Shown piece by piece: positions 53,037-62,345 of a stretch of DNA of 64,000 nucleotides; within the stretch, counting starts at the first letter, position 1, and every line of letters starts with the position of its first letter. Below the pieces are notes generated by a model. That model saw nothing but the letters and a program-made list of their open reading frames with translations. It was not told the DNA's origin and did not search any database. The translations under genes and the position numbers were made by a program. This DNA comes from an uncultured Pseudomonadota bacterium (GTDB lineage: Bacteria; Bdellovibrionota_B; Oligoflexia; Oligoflexales; CAIYRB01), in NCBI GenBank assembly GCA_903928445.1, contig CAIYRB010000084.1, forward strand, positions 25,957 through 89,956. Direction: 5' to 3'.

Positions 53037-53465
53037 TCAAGGCGCCTTACCTAAATACTTCTGAGCGACAAACCCACCGTCGCTCAGTTTACACCATTGC
53101 CGCTCACATCCGACAGGCGTCACCAGGTCACCCTTCTTCAACGTACGTGTCACGGGGTGATCGGGCCCAGGTCCCTGCCGCACATTTAATTTTGTCGCCT
53201 TTACCAAAAGCCCCTGCCCGCCAGTCGCTTGAACTGATCTCTCGGCGTCGGCCGGTGGCGTCGCCTCCGGCGTTGCGGCCGGAGTCGGTGCAACCTGTCC
53301 AACCGAAGCCTGTGCCGGAGCCTCGCCAGTGTCACTCCCGGGTGCGTCGGGAATCTTCGCCGCCTCATGCACTGCACCGACAGGCTCGGAGCCAACAACC
53401 TCACCCTCCCCAGCGCAAGACCAGACCATCACTAAAGCCAAAGCCGCCCCAAGTCGCAAAACCAT
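53037..53465 (-). CDS. Exported SH3b-domain protein, probable lipoprotein
   Basis: A 142-aa protein: a hydrophobic N-terminus ending VWSC (residues 14-17), a plausible though imperfect lipobox, a Pro/Ala/Glu-rich linker, and a C-terminal bacterial SH3 domain (LNVRQGPGPDHPVTRTLKKG, then VGCERQWCKLSDGGFVAQKYL). SH3b domains bind peptidoglycan or wall peptides. It probably sits in the periplasm near the wall. A GGAGG SD lies eight bases before the ATG. It follows the lptF/G-like gene on the same strand, after a gap. Confidence 0.78.
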   Translation of the reverse strand: MVLRLGAALALVMVWSCAGEGEVVGSEPVGAVHEAAKIPDAPGSDTGEAPAQASVGQVAPTPAATPEATPPADAERSVQATGGQGLLVKATKLNVRQGPGPDHPVTRTLKKGDLVTPVGCERQWCKLSDGGFVAQKYLGKAP

Positions 53466-53681
53466 TTAGAAGGCCTCCAAAACATCAAAATATATTGACC
53501 ACGGACTAACGCTACTAATCCTAAGTGACTGCCAGTACCCGGTCAACTCTCAGAGTTTTCGACTCATCCAAGCGTCAAAACTAATGATCCCCAAGATGAC
53601 ACAATTCGCCATCCAAGCTGAAACCACGGGAGGTATCGTGCCACGCAGGCCCAAAGCCCTCCCGGCACTCATAATAAACCA

Positions 53682-54638
53682 CTAACTAATGCCTATAAAA
53701 AAGGCGACTAGCACGCCTTTAGTAGTTTCCGTTGCGCGCTCAGATTTGTACCCAAACTTGAGTCCAATGAGACTGACCACGAAAGCGGCAAATGGATAGG
53801 CCAATTTGCCATGCAACTCGACCTTATATTTAATCGTGTCCATACCCTGCTGCTCGCCACGCTCAACCTTTTCAGCCAGCTCACCGATGCTCAATTCGTT
53901 AGGATTACGCCGATCCTTCTTCAACTTCTTTGGTTCAATCGGCAAAGCTACGGCAAGAGTGTCAGCATAATCCAAATGATCCAGGGTGCCGTTGCGCTTA
54001 AAGTGGAGGATTTTGATCCCCTTCAGGTACCACGTCTTGGTATCAGCAGCGTAAGTTGCAGAGTCAGCTTCTGTCGACTGCAGCGGCCGAAAATTAGCCC
54101 GCACCTCGACCATTTTAACATGATTCAAAGTGCTGGTAAGAGGCTCGAAATCCTGAAAATTAATCAGCGTCTGCCCTTGCCGCAGCCACCTCGTATCACC
54201 AGAAATCTGATCATCGCGTTCTTTGCGCATCTGTACTTCGTGAATATAATGGACCTTCTGCGCCAGGCTAGGAATCCAGAATTCACCGAGACCCAAGGAC
54301 ACTAGACTCATCAACAAGCCACCACAAGCAAGCGGCGCACCTATCTGCCACGGCCCCATCCCAGCAGACCTCATCGCCGTAATCTCGTTGGTACGACTAA
54401 GAAGGATCATCGCAATGACCGAGGCTAAAAGTCCTGCAATCGGCAACGCCTGAATCACTTGCCCAGGGATTTGAAAAAGGTAGTAGCGAAAAATATCCTG
54501 TGGTGCCGGGGCGTACTCCGCAAACTCCCTCGACGACTTTCCAATAAAATCAAACAAAACGAATAAAAAAACCGTTAAAGTCACTGTCCCCAAAACATAT
54601 TTTAAATATTCTTTAAGAATATAGAGGAAAAACTTCAT
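53682..54638 (-). CDS. LptF/LptG-family LPS export permease, interrupted by an in-frame TAG
   Basis: LptF/LptG form the inner-membrane channel of the LPS transporter with LptB2. The N-terminal LYILKEYLKYVLGTVTLTVFLFVL, the NEITAMRSAGMGPWQI segment (cytoplasmic LptB contact) and the periplasmic beta-jellyroll (residues about 140-240) identify the family. The reading frame stops at TAG (53684-53682) after residue 318. The same frame continues without gap for 43 more codons (WFIMSAGRALGLRGTIPPVV and onward) to TGA at 53552-53550, giving 362 codons, the normal length, and encoding the last two membrane helices. The stop is a nonsense change at a position often Tyr, or a sequencing error. The gene overlaps a lipoprotein gene upstream (ATGA). 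Confidence 0.85.
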   Translation of the reverse strand: MKFFLYILKEYLKYVLGTVTLTVFLFVLFDFIGKSSREFAEYAPAPQDIFRYYLFQIPGQVIQALPIAGLLASVIAMILLSRTNEITAMRSAGMGPWQIGAPLACGGLLMSLVSLGLGEFWIPSLAQKVHYIHEVQMRKERDDQISGDTRWLRQGQTLINFQDFEPLTSTLNHVKMVEVRANFRPLQSTEADSATYAADTKTWYLKGIKILHFKRNGTLDHLDYADTLAVALPIEPKKLKKDRRNPNELSIGELAEKVERGEQQGMDTIKYKVELHGKLAYPFAAFVVSLIGLKFGYKSERATETTKGVLVAFFIGIS

Positions 54639-55069
54639 GCCTTACCGTCTAATCCAAGCCGAACAGACGTCTCCCGAACGCTCACCGCATGCGCCCGCAG
54701 CACTGGCAACCCCTTTCTTCCACGCTCTAACCTTCCCAAAACACGCACAAACGTGGTCTCACCCGAAGCGAAACCAGCCGCTTCACCCTCCAGCTCGGTC
54801 AACACGACCAACATCCGCGCCTCATCGTCGCTGATTACAGCATACGTACCGTGCTCGCTCAACTGCACCACCTTGCCAACCGCAATCACATCGCGACCAG
54901 TATAGGCTCCGGATCCGAGATGAATCTCTTTTAAAGTCAAGGTCTCTGGGTGGGAAAGCACAGTCCTACCCCAGCGGTGAAAGAGCGCATCATCCACCTG
55001 AGAGGACAGGCTACGATTACAGCCTCCCAATAACCCCACCAGGCCTACAAGACCTGCCCATCTGTTCAT
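54635..55069 (-). CDS. Small lipoprotein upstream of lptF/G-like gene
   Basis: A 144-aa predicted lipoprotein with lipobox LLGGC (Cys near residue 17). The mature part is beta-rich (VIAVGKVVQLSEHGTYAVISDDEARMLVVLTELEG), suggesting an OB- or SH3-like small barrel. ATG 55069 has a G-rich SD, GGGGGG, ahead; the frame reaches 55108 but without an SD. Its stop overlaps the start of the permease gene, so the two are translated together; a role in LPS export is possible but unproven. Confidence 0.65.
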   Translation of the reverse strand: MNRWAGLVGLVGLLGGCNRSLSSQVDDALFHRWGRTVLSHPETLTLKEIHLGSGAYTGRDVIAVGKVVQLSEHGTYAVISDDEARMLVVLTELEGEAAGFASGETTFVRVLGRLERGRKGLPVLRAHAVSVRETSVRLGLDGKA

Positions 55070-55126
55070 GAGCCCCCCGCCATAAAGTCCCAGTCTATCA
55101 CAGCCCAACGAAACACCGAAAAGCGA

Positions 55127-55159
55127 AACCCGCTCACGGCATTAGCCGATAAGCGGGTT
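55127..55159 (-). terminator. Terminator-like hairpin after rplQ
   Basis: AACCCGCT (55127-55134) pairs with AGCGGGTT (55152-55159), with a possible inner GGC/GCC pair. It lies about 40 bases downstream of rplQ on the minus strand; the following TCGCTTTTCGG contains only a short U-run. It probably ends the ribosomal operon. Confidence 0.6.
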
Positions 55160-55195
55160 CATAAAGCTTGGACTCGGGGACTACTAGAAGGCTGC

Positions 55196-55621
55196 CTAGG
55201 ACTTAGCCTTCTTCTTGCCGACAGGGGCTTTAACCTCTGGTGTAGCAGCAACCTGCTTCGCGCCTTGATAATCAACCAGCTCTAAGAAGGCCATGTCTGC
55301 CCCATCTCCGAACCGGAAGCCCTTTTTCAAAATTCGCGTGTAACCACCTGGACGGGTCTTGAAGCGCTCAGCCAGATCACTGAAAACTTTACTCACGGCA
55401 GCATCATCGTAGAGATAACTAAGCGCTTGGCGACGCGCATGAAGGTCACCACGCTTGCCCAAAGTGATCATCCGATCAACAATTCCGCGAAGCTCTTTAG
55501 CCTTCGGCACTGTCGTTTCGATTCGCTCATGCAACACCAGCGAGGTCGCCATGTTTCGCAACATAGCCAAGCGGTGGGATGTAACTCGACCTAATTTCCG
55601 GTAGCCCTTAAGGTGGCGCAT
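55196..55621 (-). CDS. rplQ: 50S ribosomal protein L17
   Basis: L17 sits near the peptide exit tunnel. The 141-aa protein starts [20 protein letters not shown] and keeps [21 protein letters not shown] and [30 protein letters not shown]. It carries a short Lys/Pro-rich tail ([12 protein letters not shown]). It is the last gene of the alpha operon, 10 bases after rpoA. Confidence 0.97.
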   Translation of the reverse strand: MRHLKGYRKLGRVTSHRLAMLRNMATSLVLHERIETTVPKAKELRGIVDRMITLGKRGDLHARRQALSYLYDDAAVSKVFSDLAERFKTRPGGYTRILKKGFRFGDGADMAFLELVDYQGAKQVAATPEVKAPVGKKKAKS

Positions 55622-55630
55622 ATCTGCCTC

Positions 55631-56641
55631 TTATTGCTTCTGATCTTCATCTTGTTTACGTAGCGTCGACGGATCAAACCCGTCGATTTTCATACCGAGC
55701 GACAAGCCCATCTCACTCAGTATATCTTTGATCTCATTCAGCGACTTGCGACCGAAATTCTTCGTCTTAAGCATCTCTGCCTCGGACTTCGTCACTAGCT
55801 CGCCAATATACTTAATATTCGCATTTTCAAGGCAGTTCGCCGCCCGAACGCTAAGCTCAAGGGAATCAACCGTCTTAAAAAGATTCTCGTTCAAGCTAGC
55901 CTTGCCGGAACCGTCGTCGAAGGACTTAACCTCCTCCTCTTCAGCCTCGTCAAAATTAACAAAGATCGTCAGCTGCTCTTTAAGAATCTTCGCAGCATAC
56001 GCGACCGCATCATCTGGGCGCACCGCACCGTTAGTCCAGACTTCGACTGTCAATTTATCGTAGTCCGTCATTTGCCCAACGCGTGCATTAGACACGTTGT
56101 ATGCGACTCGCCGAACCGGCGCGAAAATCGAATCGATAGCGATCACTCCGGTCGGTAAGTCGTCAGTCCGATTGGCATCGGCCGAAACATAACCCCGACC
56201 GTGACGAACAATCATCTCCATACTCAGCTTGCCGCCATCGTCGATGGTCGCAATCACCTGATCTGGATTCAAGACCTCAACATCGCCGTCCGTCTGAATA
56301 TCTCCGGCCTTCACAACCCTAGGACCCGACGCCTCTAGCTTAAGAGTTGCATCATCGTCGCCAAGGTAGCGCAGGTTCACCTGCTTCAGATTAAGGATGA
56401 TATCAGTCACGTCCTCCTTGATGCCAGGCACCGTCGAGAACTCATGATCGACACCTTGGATACGAACAGCCACTATCGCCGCGCCATTAATACTGGACAG
56501 CAAGACGCGCCGCAGACTGTTACCAAGCGTCAATCCATAGCCCCGCTCCAAGGGACGGGCAACAAACTTGCCATAAGTCTCGCTCAGGACATCTGCTTCA
56601 AGGCTCTTAGGACGAATTAGATCTTGCCAGTTACGATGCAT
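55631..56641 (-). CDS. rpoA: RNA polymerase alpha subunit
   Basis: The alpha subunit dimerises to start polymerase assembly and contacts UP elements and activators. The 336-aa protein has the N-terminal assembly domain ([23 protein letters not shown]) and the C-terminal domain ([22 protein letters not shown], then [23 protein letters not shown]). The frame continues to 56713, but ATG 56641, with GGGGA upstream, gives the proper N-terminus. Confidence 0.98.
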   Translation of the reverse strand: MHRNWQDLIRPKSLEADVLSETYGKFVARPLERGYGLTLGNSLRRVLLSSINGAAIVAVRIQGVDHEFSTVPGIKEDVTDIILNLKQVNLRYLGDDDATLKLEASGPRVVKAGDIQTDGDVEVLNPDQVIATIDDGGKLSMEMIVRHGRGYVSADANRTDDLPTGVIAIDSIFAPVRRVAYNVSNARVGQMTDYDKLTVEVWTNGAVRPDDAVAYAAKILKEQLTIFVNFDEAEEEEVKSFDDGSGKASLNENLFKTVDSLELSVRAANCLENANIKYIGELVTKSEAEMLKTKNFGRKSLNEIKDILSEMGLSLGMKIDGFDPSTLRKQDEDQKQ

Positions 56642-56693
56642 AGAATCCCCGTTAATACGCAAAAGCGGTAACAGACCAAGGAGTAGCACTGCC

Positions 56694-57326
56694 TTACTTC
56701 GAGTAGAGCTCAACGATCAGACGCTCTTTAACAGGCAACCCTATATCGTCACGTGTAGGTTGAGCGACAACCTTACCCGTTGCCTTGCCATGGTCAACCT
56801 GAACCCAAGGCAACGCCAAGCGTCGTGCGAACAGCTCGCCAGACGACCTAAACTGCGATTTAGACTGGCTCTTTTCGGCGACCGTAACGACGTCCCCGAC
56901 TTTGAGGCGGGCACTCGGGATGTTGCAGCGCTTGCCATTGACCAAGACATGATTGTGCCGCACAACTTGCCGTCCCTCATTGCGGCTTCGCGAGAAGCCC
57001 ATGCGAAACACGACGTTGTCCAGACGCAGCTCAAGATTCCTGAAGAAAATCTCGCTCGTCACGCCACGCTCGAGCACGGAATGCTCGAAGGTCAGGCGAA
57101 ACTGCCGTTCAAGGAGACCATATACGCGCTTGACCTTCTGCTTCTCACGAAGCTGACTGCCGTACTCGGAAACCTTCGCACGACGCTGGCCGTGCTGGCC
57201 AGGAGCGTAACCCTTGCGCTCGAAGGCGCACTTGTCAGTCATACAACGCTCGCCCTTGAGGAACAGTTTCATACCCTCACGGCGGCAAAATCTACAAACG
57301 GGACCTGTGTACCTGGCCAAAGCCAA
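56694..57326 (-). CDS. rpsD: 30S ribosomal protein S4 (zinc-binding form)
   Basis: S4 nucleates 30S assembly and acts as a translational repressor of the alpha operon. The 210-aa protein has four N-terminal cysteines (CRFC, then CMTDKC), the zinc-binding form, and the S4 RNA-binding motif ([35 protein letters not shown]). The start ATG is at 57326. It lies between rpsK and rpoA as in most bacteria. Confidence 0.97.
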   Translation of the reverse strand: MALARYTGPVCRFCRREGMKLFLKGERCMTDKCAFERKGYAPGQHGQRRAKVSEYGSQLREKQKVKRVYGLLERQFRLTFEHSVLERGVTSEIFFRNLELRLDNVVFRMGFSRSRNEGRQVVRHNHVLVNGKRCNIPSARLKVGDVVTVAEKSQSKSQFRSSGELFARRLALPWVQVDHGKATGKVVAQPTRDDIGLPVKERLIVELYSK

Positions 57327-57369
57327 TCCTCCAGTTACGAACTGAAACGAATATTACATCGAACAGAAA

Positions 57370-57753
57370 TTAAACACGGCGCCTTTTTGGCGGCCGGCAT
57401 CCATTATGTGGGATCGGTGTCACGTCCTTCAAGAGCGTGACCTTCATACCTGCGGCAGCAATTGCCCGGACTGCACTCTCCCGACCCGCCCCAGGACCGT
57501 TTACAAGCACCGCAACCGACCTCATGCCTGAGTCCATTGCGCGACGGGCCGCCTCTTCAGCCGCTACCTGAGCCGCAAATGGAGTACTCTTACGAGACCC
57601 TTTGAAACCCTTGGCACCGGAGGTAGACCAAGCAACGACGTCGCCATTCACATCAGTGATAGTGATAATCGTATTATTGAACGTGGCCTTGATATGAGCA
57701 ACCCCGTTTGGAACGTTGCGCTTAATCTTCTTCTTTTTAACCGGTGCCTTCAT
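57370..57753 (-). CDS. rpsK: 30S ribosomal protein S11
   Basis: S11 lies in the 30S platform near the mRNA exit. The 127-aa protein shows [30 protein letters not shown] and the C-terminal [18 protein letters not shown] motif. I start it at ATG 57753 (GAGG about ten bases upstream); an upstream in-frame start at 57762 would add three residues. It follows rpsM with a normal gap. Confidence 0.97.
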   Translation of the reverse strand: MKAPVKKKKIKRNVPNGVAHIKATFNNTIITITDVNGDVVAWSTSGAKGFKGSRKSTPFAAQVAAEEAARRAMDSGMRSVAVLVNGPGAGRESAVRAIAAAGMKVTLLKDVTPIPHNGCRPPKRRRV

Positions 57754-57800
57754 GGGCAGCAATCCTCTCAGAAATTCTCAAACCAAAACTAGACGCTCTA

Positions 57801-58181
57801 TTACTTAGAAGTCGGTGCCTTCTTCTTGCCTGCAACAGTCTTGCGCGGGCCTTTACGGGTCCTAGCATTCGTCTTGGAACGCTGTCCGCGCACCGGAAGA
57901 CCGCGACGATGCCGGATCCCACGATAACAACCGAGATCAACCAAGCGCTTAATATTCAGAGCGACTTCACGACGAAGGTCACCCTCAACAGTAAAGGCAT
58001 CAAGAGCCTTGCGGATCTCATTAACCTGATTCGGGTCGAGATCTCCAGCCTTCATGTTCGGATCGAGACCCGCAGTCTCAACGATCTTCCGACTAACGAG
58101 CCGTCCCACGCCATAGATGGCCTGCAGGGCGATATCGATACGCTTATTGTTCGGAAGGTCGACACCAGCTATCCGTGCCAT
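57801..58181 (-). CDS. rpsM: 30S ribosomal protein S13
   Basis: S13 contacts the tRNA and forms inter-subunit bridges. The 126-aa protein begins [20 protein letters not shown] and contains the helix-two-turn-helix region and [29 protein letters not shown], with a basic Lys/Ala-rich tail. Position between rpmJ and rpsK is standard. Confidence 0.98.
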   Translation of the reverse strand: MARIAGVDLPNNKRIDIALQAIYGVGRLVSRKIVETAGLDPNMKAGDLDPNQVNEIRKALDAFTVEGDLRREVALNIKRLVDLGCYRGIRHRRGLPVRGQRSKTNARTRKGPRKTVAGKKKAPTSK

Positions 58182-58209
58182 TTCTAGAACTCCTATCAGT
58201 CAGGCAAAA

Positions 58210-58323
58210 TTATCCCTGACGTTGCTTGTGCTTCTTAACTTCGCAAATGATGCGTACAACACCGGACCGACGGATCACTTTGCATTTATCACACATCGGC
58301 TTCACGCTCGCGCGAACTTTCAT
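58210..58323 (-). CDS. rpmJ: 50S ribosomal protein L36
   Basis: A 37-aa zinc-ribbon protein read directly from the sequence: [19 protein letters not shown] at the start, then a [11 protein letters not shown] end. Cys11, Cys14, Cys27 and His32 provide the zinc ligands, so this is the zinc-binding form. It lies between infA and rpsM, the usual place. Confidence 0.96.
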   Translation of the reverse strand: MKVRASVKPMCDKCKVIRRSGVVRIICEVKKHKQRQG

Positions 58324-58343
58324 GACTACCCTCTATTACGCTC

Positions 58344-58562
58344 TTACTTGGTCCTGTAAACAATTCGCCCACGGGTCAGATCGTACGGCGAGATCTCCAA
58401 TTTCACTTTATCGCCAGGCAAGATTCTGATGAAATGCATTCTCATCTTGCCGCTAATATGCGCCAGAACCTCATGTCCATTCTCTAATTGCACCATGAAC
58501 ATGGCATTTGGGAGTGGCTCCTTTACGGTGCCCTCGACTTCAATAACGTCTTCCTTTGCCAT
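58344..58562 (-). CDS. infA: Translation initiation factor IF-1
   Basis: IF-1 occupies the 30S A site during initiation. The 72-aa OB-fold protein has [22 protein letters not shown] at the N-terminus and the [22 protein letters not shown] core. It follows adk and precedes rpmJ. Confidence 0.97.
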   Translation of the reverse strand: MAKEDVIEVEGTVKEPLPNAMFMVQLENGHEVLAHISGKMRMHFIRILPGDKVKLEISPYDLTRGRIVYRTK

Positions 58563-58662
58563 GCGTAACCACAGTCCCTTAATCGGGTTTAAAAATGTTG
58601 CAGCAACCTACCCTAACTAACTCAGATCGGCAAGGACTTGCAGACCTGAGCCCTAGGATACC

Positions 58663-59304
58663 TCAAAGGGCCCCGATTACCCCCCTGAGATCCTTATAAA
58701 TCGACTCTAGCTCACCGACCCCGGAAACCTGCTTCACCAGGCCTTTTTCCCTATAATACTGGACAACTGGGGCTGTACTGCGGACATAAACATCCAAGCG
58801 AACCGCTACCGCTTCAGGTCGATCATCAACCCGCTGCGCTACCGTGCCACCGCACTTATCACAGATGCCAGCCCGAGTGGGAGGGTTTTCTGTCTGATGA
58901 TACGTCGCCCCACAGCCACCGCAAACCCTTCGGCCACTCAGTCTAGCTATCAGCTCAGCCCGAGGCACTTCCAATTGCACCACCGCCTTGACGCGTTGGG
59001 CATCCCCAAGCGAATCCAACGTCCTGGCCTGATCTATATTTCTCGGATAGCCGTCGAGCAACACAACATCTTCAGGAGCCGAGGTCAGAAGCTCCTCCTT
59101 CAGCACCTTAAAGAGAATCTCATCAGAGACAAGCTCGCCACGCTCCATAATCGAATGAGCTACCTTGCCGATCTGGGTGCCGAGCTTTACGTGCTTGCGT
59201 AAAGCATCGCCCGTCGATACCTTGCGATACCCCTCACGCTTAGCTAACAGCTCCGCTTGGGTACCCTTACCCGCTCCGGGAGCTCCTGTCAGTACGATGA
59301 TCAT
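58663..59304 (-). CDS. adk: Adenylate kinase (zinc-LID type)
   Basis: Adk interconverts ATP, AMP and ADP. The 213-aa protein has the P-loop GAPGAGKGTQAE near the N-terminus, DGYPRN for nucleotide binding, and a LID with four cysteines (CGGC, then CDKC), so the zinc-stabilised form. Its ATG overlaps the secY stop (ATGA). The position after secY is a common arrangement. Confidence 0.97.
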   Translation of the reverse strand: MIIVLTGAPGAGKGTQAELLAKREGYRKVSTGDALRKHVKLGTQIGKVAHSIMERGELVSDEILFKVLKEELLTSAPEDVVLLDGYPRNIDQARTLDSLGDAQRVKAVVQLEVPRAELIARLSGRRVCGGCGATYHQTENPPTRAGICDKCGGTVAQRVDDRPEAVAVRLDVYVRSTAPVVQYYREKGLVKQVSGVGELESIYKDLRGVIGAL

Positions 59305-60629
59305 ATCCTGCTGCCTCCGGTTCTGCTCCGAATCGCAGTTCCCTTTAGGAACGCATCATAACGCAGTGACTGGCGGTGGGCATCGATTTGGCGAAATGTC
59401 TCAAGCGCCACACCCACTACGATCAGTAGGCTAGTACCACCAAAATAAAATTGGATATTGAATTGGCTCGTCAACAAAGCGGGAAGAACACAAAGTGCAG
59501 CTAAGTAAAGCCCTCCGGTCAGGGTCAAACGGCTAACCACCTTGTCGAGAAACTCTGAGGTCCTCGCACCTGGACGAATACCAGGTATAAACCCGCCATG
59601 CTTCTTCAGATTCTCCGCAATATCGTCCGCCTTGAAGGTGATCGAAGTGTAGAAGAAGGCGAAAAATACTATCATCACGACGTATACCAAGTTGTAAAAC
59701 CAACCGCCTGGATGAAACAGCAAGCTCAAAGCGCTGCCTATCGGCGTGTCGGGCCAAAGTCCCTGGATAGTGACCGGGAACTGCAAAAGAGAGCTAGCAA
59801 AGATTGGTGGAATGACACCAGCGCTGTTGACACGCACCGGTAGGTGGGAGTTTTGACCCCCATAAACCTTCTTACCAACCTGCCGCTTGGCGTACTGAAT
59901 AGGAATTTGCCGAGCGCCCTGCTCGATGAACACGACCCCAGCGGTCACCGCCAGACACACACCGAGTATCAAAAGTACTCTGCCGGCATCCATTTCAGCA
60001 TTCGCATACTGCTTATAAGTGCTGGTAATTACGTTGGGAATAGTCGCCACAATGCCGGCAAAAATAATCAGAGACATACCATTACCGACGCCGCGCTCGG
60101 TGATCTGCTCGCCCAACCACATGATGAACGCCGTACCCGCAGCGAGGGACAAAACGGTCACGAATTTCCATACAAGTCCAGGATTAAGCACCATTCCGCG
60201 ACCGCCAAGAGCCGAGCTCTCAAGCGTGTTCGCAATCATTACTCCCTGCACAATGGCCAACACTACAGCGCCATAGCGAGTGTACTGTGTAATCTTTTTG
60301 CGCCCCGCATCACCCTCCTTAGAAAGCTGCTCGAGGTGCGGAACCACAACCGTCAGCAGCTGAGCGATGATTGACGCAGAAATATACGGCATAATCCCAA
60401 GAGCGCACACACTGAAGCGCTGCAGCGCGCCGCCAGAAAACATGTTGAACATGCCAAAAAGGTTTGCTCCCTGATTCTTGAAAAAATCAGACAACGCCGC
60501 TGTGTCTACCCCGGGGATCGGTATATGAACCCCGATCCGGTAAAGTGCTAGAAACCCCAACGTAAACAGAATCTTCTTCTGTAAATGATTGAGTGTGCCT
60601 TCAGGCAGTTTCGCAATCCTTTGACCCAC
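59301..60629 (-). CDS. secY: Protein translocase subunit SecY
   Basis: SecY is the central channel of the Sec translocon. The protein has ten predicted membrane segments; key motifs are LYRIGVHIPIPGVDT (TM1-plug region), GIMPYISASIIAQLL, ITERGVGNGMSLIIFAGI, and the C-terminal QIDAHRQSLRYDAFLKG. The start is uncertain: a long open frame reaches 60743 inside rplO, and ATG 60635 follows AAAAGGGG without spacing. GTG 60629, six bases after that SD, is the most likely start (442 aa). The stop overlaps adk. Confidence 0.95.
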   Translation of the reverse strand: MGQRIAKLPEGTLNHLQKKILFTLGFLALYRIGVHIPIPGVDTAALSDFFKNQGANLFGMFNMFSGGALQRFSVCALGIMPYISASIIAQLLTVVVPHLEQLSKEGDAGRKKITQYTRYGAVVLAIVQGVMIANTLESSALGGRGMVLNPGLVWKFVTVLSLAAGTAFIMWLGEQITERGVGNGMSLIIFAGIVATIPNVITSTYKQYANAEMDAGRVLLILGVCLAVTAGVVFIEQGARQIPIQYAKRQVGKKVYGGQNSHLPVRVNSAGVIPPIFASSLLQFPVTIQGLWPDTPIGSALSLLFHPGGWFYNLVYVVMIVFFAFFYTSITFKADDIAENLKKHGGFIPGIRPGARTSEFLDKVVSRLTLTGGLYLAALCVLPALLTSQFNIQFYFGGTSLLIVVGVALETFRQIDAHRQSLRYDAFLKGTAIRSRTGGSRI

Positions 60630-60660
60630 GCCCATCCCCTTTTGCGACCGTTGCAATTCC

Positions 60661-61143
60661 TTAACGGACTTGTCCCGTAAGCTTAAGGGATCCACCGGCT
60701 TTTTCAACAGCTGCTTGGGCAGAAGCGCTCGCCCGATCGACAAAAATATCCAAACGCTTGGTCAATTCGCCACGTCCGAGTAGCTTAATTGGCAAATCGG
60801 CGTTGCGTACCAGGCCAGCCTGGTGCAGAGCCTTTACATCGACCTTAGAGCCATCGGCAAAAGATGCCAGCGCCTCAAGATTTATCACGTTATATTCGGT
60901 GCGGAAGTTGTTGGTGAAGCCGCGCTTTGGCAAACGCATATAGAGCTTCATCTGGCCGCCCTCAAACCCGGGACGAACGTTGCCGCTCTTGCGTGCCCGC
61001 TGACCCTTGTGGCCCTTACCGGCTGTTTTGCCAAGACCCGAGCCAATACCACGGCCGAGACGCTTACGGGTCCGGTGCGAGCCGGCGCCCGGGCTGAGAT
61101 TTCCAAGCGAAGCCAACTCGCCCAATTCTTTATCCTTAGCCAT
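60661..61143 (-). CDS. rplO: 50S ribosomal protein L15
   Basis: L15 is a late assembly protein of the 50S subunit. The 160-aa protein has the Gly/Arg-rich N-terminal region (RKRLGRGIGSGLGKTAGKGHKG and onward), GFEGGQMKLYMRLPKRGF and a mixed C-terminal domain (LLGRGELTKRLDIFVDRAS). I start it at ATG 61143, seven bases after GAGGA; a TTG six bases earlier is in frame. It overlaps no other gene. Confidence 0.97.
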   Translation of the reverse strand: MAKDKELGELASLGNLSPGAGSHRTRKRLGRGIGSGLGKTAGKGHKGQRARKSGNVRPGFEGGQMKLYMRLPKRGFTNNFRTEYNVINLEALASFADGSKVDVKALHQAGLVRNADLPIKLLGRGELTKRLDIFVDRASASAQAAVEKAGGSLKLTGQVR

Positions 61144-61153
61144 GTCCAAATCC

Positions 61154-61336
61154 TCAGCTCTTCAGCTCGTAGCTGACTAGGTGCTTTACTTTGTTAATCA
61201 TCCCGCGGATACAGTTGTTGTCCTTGTGGACAACCACCAAGCCGATGCGGCCAAGGCCGAGGGCCTTAACTACCTTACGGAGTTTCTCTGGCTCGCTGAT
61301 CAAACTGCGAGTCTGGGTAACATGAATCTCTGCCAT
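61154..61336 (-). CDS. rpmD: 50S ribosomal protein L30
   Basis: A 60-aa ferredoxin-like-fold protein of the large subunit: AEIHVTQTRSLISEPEKLRKVVKALGLGRIG and VVHKDNNCIRGMINKVKHLV are typical. It lies 11 bases after rpsE and is followed by rplO, in standard order. Confidence 0.96.
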   Translation of the reverse strand: MAEIHVTQTRSLISEPEKLRKVVKALGLGRIGLVVVHKDNNCIRGMINKVKHLVSYELKS

Positions 61337-61347
61337 GCCATTGCTCC

Positions 61348-61926
61348 TTACTGGACTGATGCCTCAGCTTTAGCTTTGGCCTTCTCGGTCTTAGACCGCT
61401 TCTTTGTATCGAACTCATCGCGCTTTTGTTGCGCATGGGCAGGATCGACACCGCGGGCTGCGGCGTACTCTTCAATTGTCTGCAATTGAAGAAGACCATT
61501 AATCGTGGCCCGAACCACGCTCCCAGCGTTCTTTGTACCATGGACCTTACAAACGATATCCCTAATTCCAGCCAGCTCGGTGAGCACTCGAACCGCGCCA
61601 CCGGCGATAATGCCCTTACCTTTTTGGGCAGGGTGCATTTGCACGCTGCAGGCACCATAGCGCCCAACGACTTCGTAGGGGATCGTGCCCTCAAAGTTAG
61701 GGATCTTCACCATGTTCTTCTTAGCCTGCTCCGATGCCTTGCGAATTGCATCAGGAACTTCACCCGCTTTTCCTAGTCCGTACCCAACGCGCTCCTTGCC
61801 GTCCCCGACGACGACCAAAGCGCTAAAGCTGAAGCGGCGACCGCCCTTCACGACCTTCGCCACCCGGGCTATATGGATGACTCGGTCCTGTAATGGATCG
61901 GATTCCGCTCTTTGTTCGCGTGCCAC
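61348..61926 (-). CDS. rpsE: 30S ribosomal protein S5
   Basis: S5 helps translational accuracy. The 192-aa protein has the double-stranded RNA-binding fold ([41 protein letters not shown]), [19 protein letters not shown] and a Lys/Ala-rich C-terminal extension of about 25 residues ([18 protein letters not shown]). Position between rplR and rpmD is standard. Confidence 0.97.
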   Translation of the reverse strand: MAREQRAESDPLQDRVIHIARVAKVVKGGRRFSFSALVVVGDGKERVGYGLGKAGEVPDAIRKASEQAKKNMVKIPNFEGTIPYEVVGRYGACSVQMHPAQKGKGIIAGGAVRVLTELAGIRDIVCKVHGTKNAGSVVRATINGLLQLQTIEEYAAARGVDPAHAQQKRDEFDTKKRSKTEKAKAKAEASVQ

Positions 61927-61962
61927 TTTATATCCCCACTAAATTGAGTCGACTACTAAGTT

Positions 61963-62319
61963 CTAGAACTGGAGCCCGCCTTCGCGGGCGCCTTCTGCGA
62001 GCGCCTTAACGCGCCCGTGGTAGGTGAACCCGTTTTTATCGAAAACAACAGAACCGATATTCTTCGCCTTACAGCGATCAGCCAACGCCTTACCCAACTC
62101 CAGACAGACGCCAATATTGGCCCTGCGGTGTTGGCCCTTTTCAAAGGAGCTAACACAGGCGAGAGTCTCACCCTTAATGTCATCGATCACCTGAGCGTAA
62201 ACGTGCCGATCCGACCGGAATACCGATAGACGAGGACGCTCCGTTGTCCCAGAGATCTTCTTTCTGATCCGCTTCTTACGCCGCTCGCGCAGCACTGCTT
62301 TTGCTGAGGTCTTTGCCAT
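61963..62319 (-). CDS. rplR: 50S ribosomal protein L18
   Basis: L18 binds 5S rRNA. The 118-aa protein has RPRLSVFRSDRHVYAQVIDDIKGETLACVSS and VVFDKNGFTYHGRVKALAEGAREGGLQF at its C-terminus, both typical. Located between rplF and rpsE. Confidence 0.97.
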   Translation of the reverse strand: MAKTSAKAVLRERRKKRIRKKISGTTERPRLSVFRSDRHVYAQVIDDIKGETLACVSSFEKGQHRRANIGVCLELGKALADRCKAKNIGSVVFDKNGFTYHGRVKALAEGAREGGLQF

Positions 62320-62345
62320 GATTCGTTCCTGATTCTGGTTAGCCG

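Noticed and set aside
57744..58187. Plus-strand frame of 147 codons in the ribosomal operon
   Set aside because: Antisense of rpsM, which is unmistakable on the minus strand.
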